From the NCBI GenBank assembly GCA_014647935.1, contig BMQD01000013.1, forward strand, positions 178,694 to 242,693: a stretch of 64,000 nt of DNA, read 5' to 3'. The notes under the pieces are model-generated. The model worked only from the letters and a program-made list of their open reading frames with translations, did not search any database and was not told the DNA's origin. The number at the start of each line of letters is the position of its first letter. The first letter of the stretch is position 1. The DNA is from Planomonospora parontospora. GTDB taxonomy: Bacteria > Actinomycetota > Actinomycetes > Streptosporangiales > Streptosporangiaceae. Positions 52,411 through 62,225 of the stretch are shown here, in pieces. The position numbers and the translations under genes are program-made.

Positions 52411-53478
52411 ATGTACGTGATCGCGGTTCTCGCGGCGCTGGGCGCCGTGGTCTCGGTTCTCACCCCGCGGGTGCCCGTCGCCCCGGCGGCGGAGGCGGCC
52501 GGGGCCGTGTCGCTCACGATCACCGCCGCCCATCCGCTACTGGGACGGCAGGACTCCGCCCCGCTGTGGATGATGGCCGAGGTGCTCGCGTTGATGACGC
52601 TGGTCCTGCTGGCGGCCCGGCGTGCGCCCGGCCGCCGGGTGGTCTCCGCGGTGGGGCTGCCGGGCGCCGCGATCGCCTCGGTGCTCATGCGCGCGCTGTG
52701 GCCGGGTGAGCCGTCGCTCATGGTCACCGGTTGCGCGGGCTGGTCCCTCCTGGCGGTCGCGGCCGCCGCGCTGGGCCTGTACATGCGTTCGCTGGACTCC
52801 GCCCGGCGCCGCGCGGTGGCCGGGGCCGCGCGGGAGCAGCGCCTCGCGCTCGCCCGCGACCTGCACGACTACGTCGCCCACGACGTCAACGGGATGCTCG
52901 TCCAGGCCCAGGCCGCCCGCACCGTGCCCGGTCCGCTGCCGCCCGCGGTGGCCGACGCCCTGCGGCGCATCGAGGAGGCCGGGGTGCGGGCACTGGCCTC
53001 CATGGACAGGACCCTGGAAATGCTCCACGACCGGCCGGGCGCCGGCCGCGACCGGCACCTGCCGGGCGTCGAAGGCCTGGAGGGGCTCGTCGACGGCTTC
53101 TCTCCGCCGGTGCTCCTCACGGTCGGCCCCGGTCTCGACCTGTCCCGCGAGACGTCCGCCACGGTCTACCGCGTGGTGACCGAGGCGCTCACCAACGTGC
53201 GCCGGCACGCCGGGCGGGCGACCCGCGTCCAGGTCGAGGTCACCGCGCAGGGGCGGTCGGTGCGGGTGCGGATCGCCGACGACGGCGGCGGCGGACGCTC
53301 CGAGGCCGACGGCAGGGGCGGGCGCTCCGACGGCGCCCGCAGGGGCGGCTTCGGGCTGGCCGGGCTGGCGGAGCGGGCGGGCGTGCTGGGCGGCTCGCTG
53401 TCGGCGGGCCCCACCCGGGACGGCTGGCACGTCACCGCCCTCCTGCCCGCGAAGGCCCCGCATGAGGACGCCGCATGA
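52411..53478 (+). CDS. Sensor histidine kinase, NarL-type (HisKA_3)
   Basis: A 355-residue kinase, ATG 52411, leaderless type (TAGAGT seven bases upstream). Four N-terminal helices (about 3-125), then the HisKA_3 motif LARDLHDYVAHDVNGMLVQAQA with His152, and HATPase N box VYRVVTEALTNVRRHAGRA, IADDGGGG and GGFGLAGLAERAGVLGG. The Gly/Arg-rich insert (RSEADGRGGRSDGARR) extends the ATP lid. Couples by ATGA overlap to the response regulator gene. Confidence 0.9.
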   Translation: MYVIAVLAALGAVVSVLTPRVPVAPAAEAAGAVSLTITAAHPLLGRQDSAPLWMMAEVLALMTLVLLAARRAPGRRVVSAVGLPGAAIASVLMRALWPGEPSLMVTGCAGWSLLAVAAAALGLYMRSLDSARRRAVAGAAREQRLALARDLHDYVAHDVNGMLVQAQAARTVPGPLPPAVADALRRIEEAGVRALASMDRTLEMLHDRPGAGRDRHLPGVEGLEGLVDGFSPPVLLTVGPGLDLSRETSATVYRVVTEALTNVRRHAGRATRVQVEVTAQGRSVRVRIADDGGGGRSEADGRGGRSDGARRGGFGLAGLAERAGVLGGSLSAGPTRDGWHVTALLPAKAPHEDAA

Positions 53479-54146
53479 GGGCGCCGGATCCCGCGCCCCG
53501 TCGCCCCGGCGGCACCCGGATCCTCCTCGCCGACGATCAGGAGGACGTGCGGATCGGCTTCCGGCTCATCCTCGACTCCCAGCCCGACATGACCGTCGTG
53601 GCCGAGGCCGCAGACGGGCGCAGCGCGCTCGAACAGGCCCGCCATCTGCGCCCCGACGTGGTGCTCACCGACATCCGCATGCCGCGTCTGGACGGGCTGG
53701 AGGTCACCAGGCTGCTGGCCGCCGAGACGCGGGTGATCGTGGTGACCACCTTCGACCTCGACGAGTACGTCCACGCGGCGCTGCGCGACGGCGCCTGCGG
53801 GTTCCTGCTGAAGCGGTCGGGGCCCGCGCTGCTCGTCGAGGCGGTGCGCGCGGCCATGGCCGGCGACGCGCTGATCAGCCCGCAGATCACCGTCCGGCTC
53901 CTCCGTCACCTGCGTGTCCCCCCGGCGCCGGAGCGACCGCCCGCCGAGTCGCTGACCGACCGGGAGCTGGAGATCGCGCGGCTCGTGGCGCGCGGCGGGA
54001 CGAACGCCGACATCGCCGCCGAACTGACGATCAGCGTCGGCACGGTCAAGACGCACATCGCCAACGTCCAGCGCAAGACCGGCGCGGCCAACCGGGTCGG
54101 CATCGCGGCATGGGCGTGGGGCGCCGGCCACATGGAGCACGGTTAG
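53475..54146 (+). CDS. Response regulator, NarL/FixJ type
   Basis: A 223-residue regulator with a short Pro-rich N-terminus. Receiver DD at 20-21, phospho-acceptor Asp66 (VVLTDIRMPRLDG), TTFD and LLKRSG (Lys). C-terminal LuxR HTH SLTDRELEIARLVARGGTNADIAAELTISVGTVKTHIANVQRKTG. Overlaps the kinase stop by four bases. May bind the twin inverted repeats at 52316-52375 and control the divergent membrane protein gene. Confidence 0.92.
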   Translation: MRAPDPAPRRPGGTRILLADDQEDVRIGFRLILDSQPDMTVVAEAADGRSALEQARHLRPDVVLTDIRMPRLDGLEVTRLLAAETRVIVVTTFDLDEYVHAALRDGACGFLLKRSGPALLVEAVRAAMAGDALISPQITVRLLRHLRVPPAPERPPAESLTDRELEIARLVARGGTNADIAAELTISVGTVKTHIANVQRKTGAANRVGIAAWAWGAGHMEHG

Positions 54147-54190
54147 AGACCGCCGGGCCGTCCGGCCCGTCGGCCCCGCATGGCACCGGT

Positions 54191-54221
54191 CCGGCCCCGC
54201 AGCCGTCCGCGGCGGGGCCGG
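54191..54221. terminator. Terminator hairpin between regulator and argG
   Basis: CCGGCCCCGC (54191-54200) pairs with GCGGGGCCGG (54212-54221) around an 11-base loop, between convergent genes. Confidence 0.6.
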
Positions 54222-54251
54222 GCCTCACGTCCTCAGCGGTCTCCCGACGGG

Positions 54252-55985
<1,734 letters not shown>

Positions 55986-55989
55986 TCAC

Positions 55990-56901
55990 GTGGGTCGGAT
56001 CCGTCCCGGCCGTGCCGCCACGGCCGCGGTGCTCGCCGTGGTCGCCCTGTGCGTCGCGGCCGGGCTCGCCGCGCTCGTCCTGCTGGCCGAGACGCTGGTG
56101 CGCCGGGAGGGCGGGCCGCCCGCCGCGCCGCCCCCGCCGCAGGTCGACCACGTCGCCGAGGCCCGGCGGCTGGCCTCCGAGGGACTGGCGGACGCCAACG
56201 ACTTCGGTTGCCGGCCCGGCGGGGCGACGCCGTACCCGGTGGTCCTGGTGCACGGGGCCAGGAGCACCGGGGCGGTGACGTGGCCGGTGGCGGCGGCTTA
56301 CCTGTCCAAACAGGGCCACTGCGTCTTCGCGCTCGACTACGGGTGGAGCCGGTCGGTCCGGGAGTCGGCGCGGAGACTGGGGATCTTCATCGAGGGGGTG
56401 CTCCGGGCGACCGGGGCGGAGCGGGCCGCGATCGTCGGGCACAGCCTGGGCGGGATCGTCCCCCGGGCGTACATGCGGTTCGAGGGCGGGGCGGCGAAGG
56501 TGTCCGAGCTGGTCACGCTGGGGGCGCCGCACCACCGCACGACGGAGGGGCTGCGCGAGGACTGCGGGCCGGAGACCGCCTGCGAGGAGCTGTCACCGGG
56601 CTCGGAGCTGATGGAGGCGCTCAACACGCCCTCCATGGTCGAGCCCGGCGTCGACTACACCGCCCTCGGGCTGAAGGCCGAGCAGGCGGCCGCCTCCACG
56701 TTCGTCGAGGGCCTGCCGGAGCAGGTGAGCAACCGCATGCTCCAGGACGACTGCCCGCTCAAGGGACTCATCGAGGGGGCCTTCGGGCACAATCTGACGA
56801 CGCTGGACCCGGTGATGCTCTCCTACGTCGGCAAGGCGCTGGAGGAACCCGGACCGCTGCCCGGGGACTACCGTCCGGACTGCTCCGCCCTCATCATCTG
56901 A
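55990..56901 (+). CDS. Secreted lipase/esterase (alpha/beta fold, membrane-anchored)
   Basis: A 303-residue protein from GTG 55990 with GAGGAGAG upstream. The N-terminal helix (about 10-34) is a signal anchor or uncleaved signal, then a Pro-rich linker. Catalytic features are VVLVHGARSTGAVTWPVAAAYL, the nucleophile elbow GHSLGG (Ser about 150) and a C-terminal His in AFGHNLTTLDP. A disulphide is likely among the Cys in EDCGPETACEE and DDCPLKG. It resembles LipA-like secreted triacylglycerol or ester hydrolases of actinomycetes. Five 10-bp repeats lie just upstream. Convergent with the thioesterase gene. Confidence 0.87.
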   Translation: MGRIRPGRAATAAVLAVVALCVAAGLAALVLLAETLVRREGGPPAAPPPPQVDHVAEARRLASEGLADANDFGCRPGGATPYPVVLVHGARSTGAVTWPVAAAYLSKQGHCVFALDYGWSRSVRESARRLGIFIEGVLRATGAERAAIVGHSLGGIVPRAYMRFEGGAAKVSELVTLGAPHHRTTEGLREDCGPETACEELSPGSELMEALNTPSMVEPGVDYTALGLKAEQAAASTFVEGLPEQVSNRMLQDDCPLKGLIEGAFGHNLTTLDPVMLSYVGKALEEPGPLPGDYRPDCSALII

Positions 56902-56943
56902 ACGGCGGCCCGCCGACGGCCGGGGAGCGCCGGAGCGAATCGT

Positions 56944-57663
56944 CTAGATGCGCCGGGTCACCTCGGCGACGACCCGCTCCCGCAGCGGCTGCAGGTAGAA
57001 GTGGCCGCCGGGGAAGACGGCCATGGAGAAGTCCGAGACCGTGTGCGCCTCCCAGGCCTTGGCCTGAGCGGGGGTGACGACCGGGTCGGCGTCGCCGACG
57101 AGGACGGAGATCGGGGTGCGCAGCGGCAGGCCGGGCCGGTGGAGGTACTTCTCGGCCAGCCGGAAGTCGCCGCGGATGTACGGCAGGACGAGCTTGCGCA
57201 GCTCCCCGTGGGCCAGGACCTCCGCCTCGGTGCCGCCGAGCCGGTTGAGCACGGCGACCAGGCGGTCGTCGTCGTACTCCGCGTATCCTCGGTCCCGGCG
57301 CTCGTGCGGCGCCGCGCAGCCCGAGGCGAACAGCCGGGCCGGGCCGGTGCCGCATCCCTCCAGGAGCCGGGTGACCTCGTAGGCGACCAGCGCCCCCAGG
57401 CTGTGCCCGAACAGCGCGAACCGCCGGTCCAGCAGCGGGGCCAGCTCCCCGGCGACCGCGGCGGCCAGGGCGTCCATGCTCTCGGGGAGCGGCTCGCCGT
57501 AGCGGTCGGCTCGGCCGGGAAGCTGCACGCCGTACAGCTCGACGGTGTCCGGCAGCAGCGCGGGCCAGTCGCGGTAGGCGGTGGCCGAGCCGCCCGCGTG
57601 CGCGAAGCAGATCAGCCGGGTGGTCGCCGCCGGGCGGGGGCGGGGGCAGCGCAACCAGGTCAT
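56944..57663 (-). CDS. Type II thioesterase of an NRPS cluster
   Basis: A 239-residue alpha/beta hydrolase of the TEII type: CFAHAGGSATAYRDWPALLP oxyanion, GVQLPGRADRY, nucleophile elbow GHSLGA (Ser about 90), catalytic Asp in VLVGDADPVVTP and His in FPGGHFYLQPL. Such enzymes remove misprimed acyl or aminoacyl groups from carrier proteins, restoring stalled NRPS. It is the last gene of the leftward NRPS operon, separated from mbtH by a 168-bp spacer with GC repeats. Confidence 0.93.
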   Translation of the reverse strand: MTWLRCPRPRPAATTRLICFAHAGGSATAYRDWPALLPDTVELYGVQLPGRADRYGEPLPESMDALAAAVAGELAPLLDRRFALFGHSLGALVAYEVTRLLEGCGTGPARLFASGCAAPHERRDRGYAEYDDDRLVAVLNRLGGTEAEVLAHGELRKLVLPYIRGDFRLAEKYLHRPGLPLRTPISVLVGDADPVVTPAQAKAWEAHTVSDFSMAVFPGGHFYLQPLRERVVAEVTRRI

Positions 57664-57715
57664 CGGGTCTCTCCTCCGCTCCGGGCCCGGTCCTGTTCCG
57701 GGTCCCGCGTGCTGC

Positions 57716-57802
57716 GGGCCCGGGTCACGCTCCGGCCCCGCTCCGGGCCCGGGTCACGCTCCGGCCCCGCTCGGGTCCGGATCACGCTCCGGCTCCCACT
57801 CC
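57716..57802. repeat. Three 28-30-bp tandem repeats between TEII and mbtH
   Basis: Units starting GGGCCCGGGTCACGCTCCGG run at 57716-57744, 57745-57772 and 57773-57802 (the third with several changes). They occupy most of the 168-bp spacer (57664-57831). Confidence 0.65.
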
Positions 57803-57831
57803 GGGCCCGGCCGCGCGCCCGGCCCGGCGGA

Positions 57832-58053
57832 TCATTCTCCCATCTCCCCCATCGCCTCGATCAGGCTCTTCGGGCGCATGTCGGTCCAGTTCGCCTCGAT
57901 GTGGTCCAGGCAGGCCTGGCGGGTGTCCTCGCCGAAGGCGACGGTCCAGCCGGGCGGGACCTCGGCCCACGCGGGCCACAGGGAGTACTGGCCCTCGTCG
58001 TTGACCAGGGCCAGGTAGGTGCCGTCGGGGTCCTCGAAGGGGTTGACGGTCAT
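57832..58053 (-). CDS. MbtH family NRPS accessory protein
   Basis: A 73-residue protein with the family signature [61 protein letters not shown]. It binds and activates adenylation domains. Its start overlaps the NRPS stop (ATGA). It likely stabilises the A domain encoded just upstream. The conserved Ser and Trp residues that insert into the A domain are present. Confidence 0.95.
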   Translation of the reverse strand: MTVNPFEDPDGTYLALVNDEGQYSLWPAWAEVPPGWTVAFGEDTRQACLDHIEANWTDMRPKSLIEAMGEMGE

Positions 58054-61000
58054 CGCAGTTCCTTCCTCAGCAGCGCGGCGATCTCCGCGACCGGTCCGGG
58101 GTTCAGCATGCTCTCGTGGTCGCAGTCGACGGCGTGGTCGACGACGGCTCCGGTGACGTACGGCTTCCAGTCGGCGGCGGCGGGGGCGTGCGCCCCGCGG
58201 CCCCGGGCGGCGGTGAAGAAGAGCACGTCCCCGTCGAAGACGCGCGGTGCGTACTCACGGGAGATCTTCACGCCGTTGCGGTAGTGGCGGTGGACGGCGC
58301 GCAGGGTCGGCTCGTCGAGGGTGGCGTACCGGCCGCCGTGCGCGCGCACGAACGCCATGATGTCATCGGCCTCCCCCGATCCTCTATAGCCGATCGCGGC
58401 CAGCAGGCCGGACAGCGCCTCGTCCTGTTCCGCGACGACGCCGGGGCCCGAGCCGGGGTAGGCGTCGAGCATCGCCAGCAGCGCGACCTCCTCGCCGCGT
58501 CCGCGCAGCTCGACGGCCATGGCGTGCGCGATCAGGCCGCCCATCGACCAGCCCGCCAGCCGGTACGGCCCGCGCGGCTGGACCTCGCGGATCCGCTCCA
58601 GGTAGTCCAGGGCCGCCGCCTCGATCGACGGGGCGGTGTGGCCGGGCTCGGTCAGCGCCCGCGCCTGGAGGGCGTAGACGGGCTGGTCGGGACCGAGATG
58701 GCGGAGCAGGCCGGAGTACGGCCAGCCGAGCCCGGCGCCGGGGTGCACGCAGAACAGCGGGGGCCTGCCCCCGGCGGCTCGCAGCGGGAGCAGCACCTCC
58801 CGGCCGGTGGAGCCGCCGGGGGTCCCCGAGGCCAGGGCCTCGGGCGTCTGGCGGGCGAACACCTCGCGGGGGCTGATCTCCAGTCCTTCGCTCCGGGCGC
58901 GGGAGACGAGCCGCAGGACCGCGATGCTGTCGCCGCCCAGGTCGAAGAAACCGTCGTCGGCGCCGACCCGGTCCAGGCCGAGGACCTCGGCGAACAGGCG
59001 GCAGAGCCGTTCCTCGGCGGGTGTCCGGGGATCCCGCCCGGACGCCGGCGCGTCCGGCGCGGGGAGGGCGGCCCGGTCGACCTTTCCGTTCGGGGTGAGC
59101 GGCAGCGCGTCCAGGACCACGACGGCCCGCGGGACCATGTACTCGGGCAGGGTCCGCGCCAGACGCGCCCGCAGCTCCCCGGGATCCGCGCCGCCGCCGG
59201 CCGCTCCGGCGCCGCCTGCGGGGGCGCCCGGGGAGCCGCCCTCGGGGCCGACCGTGGAACCGCCTGGGGAGCCGCCCTCGGGGCCGACCGCGAGGCCGGT
59301 GACGTAGGCGACCAGGTGACCGCTCCGCGCGACCACCGCCGCCTGCCCGACCGACGGGTGCCGGGCCAGCGCCGCCTCGACCTCTCCCGGCTCGATCCGG
59401 AAACCCCGGATCTTGACCTGGGCGTCGGCCCGGCCGGCGTACTCCAGCTCACCGTCGGCCGTCCATCTGGCCAGGTCCCCGGTCCGGTACATCCGCTCGC
59501 CCGTGCCGTACGGGCAGGCGGTGAACCGTTCGGCGGTCAGGGCGGGGCGGCCCAGGTAACCGCGGGCCAGGCCCGCGCCCGACAGGTACAGCTCGCCGAC
59601 CGCGCCGGGCGGGACCGGCCGGAGGAGGCCGTCGAGCAGATGTGCGCGCATGCCGTCCAGGGGTCGGCCGATGGGCGGCGCGGCGGCGCCCGGGACGGCG
59701 CGGACGGCCTGGACGGCCTGGACGGCCTGGACGGCCTGGACGGCATGGTAGGTGGCGTAGGTCGTGGTCTCGGTGGGCCCGTAGACGTGCCCGAGCACCG
59801 TGTCCGGGCAGGCCCGGAGCACCCGGCGCATCGCCTGGGGCGAGGCGGCCTCGCCGCCGGTGAGGACCTCCGCGAGGGCGCCGAACGCGGCCGGGTCCTC
59901 CTCCGCGACCAGGTTGAACAGCGCGGTCGTGATGAACAGGGCGGTCAGCCGATGCCGTGCCACGAGGTCGCGGAGGCGGCCGGGATCCAGCTCGCCGGGC
60001 GGCGCGACGACGACCGTGCCGCCGGTCAGCAGCGGCACCCACAGCTCGTAGGTGGAGGCGTCGAAGGCGTGCGGCGAGTGCATCAGCAGCCGCCGGTGCC
60101 GCCCGGCCCACCGGTGGTCGGCGGCGAGGGCGAGGACGTCCCGGTGTCGTACGGCCACGCCCTTGGGGGTGCCGGTCGAGCCGGAGGTGTAGATCACGTA
60201 GGCGAGCCGGTCGGGGTGGATCCGGGCGCGCCGCGGATCCTGCGCGGGCTCGCCGTCCGTGCCGGCGGCGGGCCTCTGGGCCTCGGCGCCGTCCGGGGTG
60301 TCCGAGGATTCCGCCCCGGCCGCGCCATACGGGGCGTCCGGGGCGTCCGGGGATCCCGTCCCGGCTCCGGCGTCCGAGGCGTCCGGGAATTCCGCCCCGG
60401 CTGCGCCGTCCGGGGTGTCGAGGCGGAGCACCGCGGCGTCGCAGGCGAAGCCGGGGTCGCGGTCGGCGATCAGGACGGGCGCGCCGGTGTCGGCCACGAC
60501 CCAGCTCATCCGGTCGGGCGGGTGGCCCTGGTGGAGCGGCACGTACGCCCCGCCGGCCCTGGCGATCGCCAGCGTCGCCACGACGACCTCCGCCGAGCGG
60601 TCCATCAGGACCGCGACCGGGGTCTCCGCGCGCACGCCGAGCGCGGCCAGCCGGCGGGCGAGCCGGTCGGCCCGCCGGTCAAGCTCGGCGTAGGTCAGGC
60701 TCAGGCCCTCCGCCACGACCGCCTCGGCGTCCGGGGTACGGGCCGCCTGTGCGGCGAAGGCGCTCACCACGCTCCCCTCCGGCGGGAGCGCCTCCCGTTC
60801 CGGCGGCGCCAGGACGAGGGCGCGCTCCTCGTCCGTCAGCAGGTCGAGCCGGGCCAGCGGCACGTCGGGGTCCGCCGCCGCGGTTTCGAGCAGGCGGACG
60901 AGCCGGTCCAGGAGCCGCCGGGCCTCGGCCGGGGAGAAGGCGTCGGGCCGGTGGTCCAGGCGCAGGGAGACGGCCCGCCCGCCGGTGACGGCCAGGGCGA

Positions 61001-62225
61001 GCGGGTAGTGCGTGGCGTCGGTCCCCCCGGCCCCGGCGAGCCGGAGCCCTCCGTCGATCTCCGTCACGGCGGTGCCCGCGGGGTAGTTCTCCAGGACCGT
61101 CATGGTGTCGAAGAGCCGGCCCGCGCCGTGGAGGCCCTGGATCTCGGCCAGGCCGAGGTGGTGGTGGGGCAGCAGCTCGGCCTGCTCCGCCTGGAGGCGC
61201 GTCAGCAGCCCGGAGAGGGTCTCGCCGGGGCGGAGCCGTACCCGGACGGGGAGCGTGTTGATGAACAGGCCGATCATGCGCTCGACGCCGGGCAGCTCAG
61301 GTGGGCGGCCGGAGACCGTGCCGCCGAAGACGACGTCGTCACGGCCGGTGAGCTGGGCGAGCAGCAACGCCCAGGCTCCCTGGACCGCGGTGTTGAGGGT
61401 CAGGGAGCGGGCCCGCAGGGCCGCGGTGAGCCGGGCGGTCGACTCCTCGCCGAGGCGGGCGCGGACCCGGCCGGGCTCCCCCGCGGGCCCGTCGCCGAGC
61501 TCGGGGGCGACCAGGGTGGCCCCGTCGAGCCCGGCCAGGGAACGGCGCCACGCCTCCCGCGCCGCCGCCCGGTCCTGCCGGGCCAGCCAGGCCAGATACT
61601 CCTTGTACGGCGGCGCGGGCGCGGGCTCCTCCCCCGTGTACAGCGCCAGCAACTCGGCCGCCAGCAACGGCGTCGACCAGCCGTCCAGCACGATGTGATG
61701 ATTGGTGAACACCAGCCGGTGCCGCTCCGGCCCCAGCCCCACCAGCGCGAACCGCACCAGCGGCGGCCACGCCAGATCGAAACGACGCCCCCGCTCCTCG
61801 GCCGCCACCCGCTCCGGATCCACACCCGCCACCTGGCGCCAGGGCACCTCCACCCGCCGGTGCACCAACTGGACGGGGTCGCCGCCCGCCCGCTGCCGGA
61901 AGGAGGCGCGCAGGTTGGGATGGCCGGCCAGCAGCCGGGCGGCGGCCGCGGCGAGCCTGTCCGCGTCCAGCGGGCCCTCCAGGTCGAGGGTGAGCTGGGC
62001 GGTGTAGACGTCGGGCGCGGCCTCGTCGAACAGGGCGTGGAAGTACAGGCCCTGCTGCAGCGGTGAGAGCGGCAGGATGTCCTCGAGCTGGCCGCCCGGG
62101 ACGGACGGCGCCGGACTCACCGGGTTCACCGGGCCGGCGGCCCGCGGTCCGGTGTCCTGTGCTCCGGCGTCCTGTGCTCCGGTGCCCATCCGGCGGGTAC
62201 CGCTCGTCGGTCCGGCACTGGTCAT
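58050..62225 (-). CDS. NRPS termination module C-A-PCP-TE
   Basis: A 1391-residue protein from ATG 62225 ([12 protein letters not shown]), overlapping the upstream NRPS stop. Condensation: [23 protein letters not shown] at about 175. Adenylation: [19 protein letters not shown] (about 678), [51 protein letters not shown] and [26 protein letters not shown], Ser near 1097. Thioesterase: GWSMGG, Ser near 1227. A tentative ten-residue specificity code DAYFLGVTYK resembles aliphatic Ile/Val-type codes, but this reading is uncertain. Three tandem-repeat insertions lie near residues 622, 833 and 990. It releases the finished peptide. Confidence 0.95.
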   Translation of the reverse strand: MTSAGPTSGTRRMGTGAQDAGAQDTGPRAAGPVNPVSPAPSVPGGQLEDILPLSPLQQGLYFHALFDEAAPDVYTAQLTLDLEGPLDADRLAAAAARLLAGHPNLRASFRQRAGGDPVQLVHRRVEVPWRQVAGVDPERVAAEERGRRFDLAWPPLVRFALVGLGPERHRLVFTNHHIVLDGWSTPLLAAELLALYTGEEPAPAPPYKEYLAWLARQDRAAAREAWRRSLAGLDGATLVAPELGDGPAGEPGRVRARLGEESTARLTAALRARSLTLNTAVQGAWALLLAQLTGRDDVVFGGTVSGRPPELPGVERMIGLFINTLPVRVRLRPGETLSGLLTRLQAEQAELLPHHHLGLAEIQGLHGAGRLFDTMTVLENYPAGTAVTEIDGGLRLAGAGGTDATHYPLALAVTGGRAVSLRLDHRPDAFSPAEARRLLDRLVRLLETAAADPDVPLARLDLLTDEERALVLAPPEREALPPEGSVVSAFAAQAARTPDAEAVVAEGLSLTYAELDRRADRLARRLAALGVRAETPVAVLMDRSAEVVVATLAIARAGGAYVPLHQGHPPDRMSWVVADTGAPVLIADRDPGFACDAAVLRLDTPDGAAGAEFPDASDAGAGTGSPDAPDAPYGAAGAESSDTPDGAEAQRPAAGTDGEPAQDPRRARIHPDRLAYVIYTSGSTGTPKGVAVRHRDVLALAADHRWAGRHRRLLMHSPHAFDASTYELWVPLLTGGTVVVAPPGELDPGRLRDLVARHRLTALFITTALFNLVAEEDPAAFGALAEVLTGGEAASPQAMRRVLRACPDTVLGHVYGPTETTTYATYHAVQAVQAVQAVQAVRAVPGAAAPPIGRPLDGMRAHLLDGLLRPVPPGAVGELYLSGAGLARGYLGRPALTAERFTACPYGTGERMYRTGDLARWTADGELEYAGRADAQVKIRGFRIEPGEVEAALARHPSVGQAAVVARSGHLVAYVTGLAVGPEGGSPGGSTVGPEGGSPGAPAGGAGAAGGGADPGELRARLARTLPEYMVPRAVVVLDALPLTPNGKVDRAALPAPDAPASGRDPRTPAEERLCRLFAEVLGLDRVGADDGFFDLGGDSIAVLRLVSRARSEGLEISPREVFARQTPEALASGTPGGSTGREVLLPLRAAGGRPPLFCVHPGAGLGWPYSGLLRHLGPDQPVYALQARALTEPGHTAPSIEAAALDYLERIREVQPRGPYRLAGWSMGGLIAHAMAVELRGRGEEVALLAMLDAYPGSGPGVVAEQDEALSGLLAAIGYRGSGEADDIMAFVRAHGGRYATLDEPTLRAVHRHYRNGVKISREYAPRVFDGDVLFFTAARGRGAHAPAAADWKPYVTGAVVDHAVDCDHESMLNPGPVAEIAALLRKELR
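59230..59290. repeat. 36-bp in-frame repeat near the A8-A10 region of the NRPS
   Basis: A 25-base block starting GGGGAGCCGCCC is at 59230-59254 and 59266-59290 (period 36), encoding VGPEGGSPG twice. Confidence 0.75.
59702..59746. repeat. 9-bp tandem repeat inside the NRPS A domain (Ala-Val-Gln)
   Basis: GGACGGCCT is repeated four times from 59702, plus a fifth unit with one or two changes to 59746. It encodes [12 protein letters not shown] at the point just after the [13 protein letters not shown] motif, extending a loop. Confidence 0.8.
60270..60425. repeat. Degenerate repeat insertion between A2 and A3 of the NRPS
   Basis: Blocks built from TCCGGGG and ATTCCGCCCCGGC recur, including near 60306-60345 and 60375-60420, encoding GAAGAE(F/S)(P/S)D and DAPDAP segments. 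This adds about 50 residues of acidic low complexity before the A3 motif. Confidence 0.6.

Noticed and set aside
58116-62066. 1316-codon plus-strand frame over the NRPS gene
   Set aside because: Mirrors the NRPS coding strand; Gly/Arg/Val-rich with no recognisable domain.
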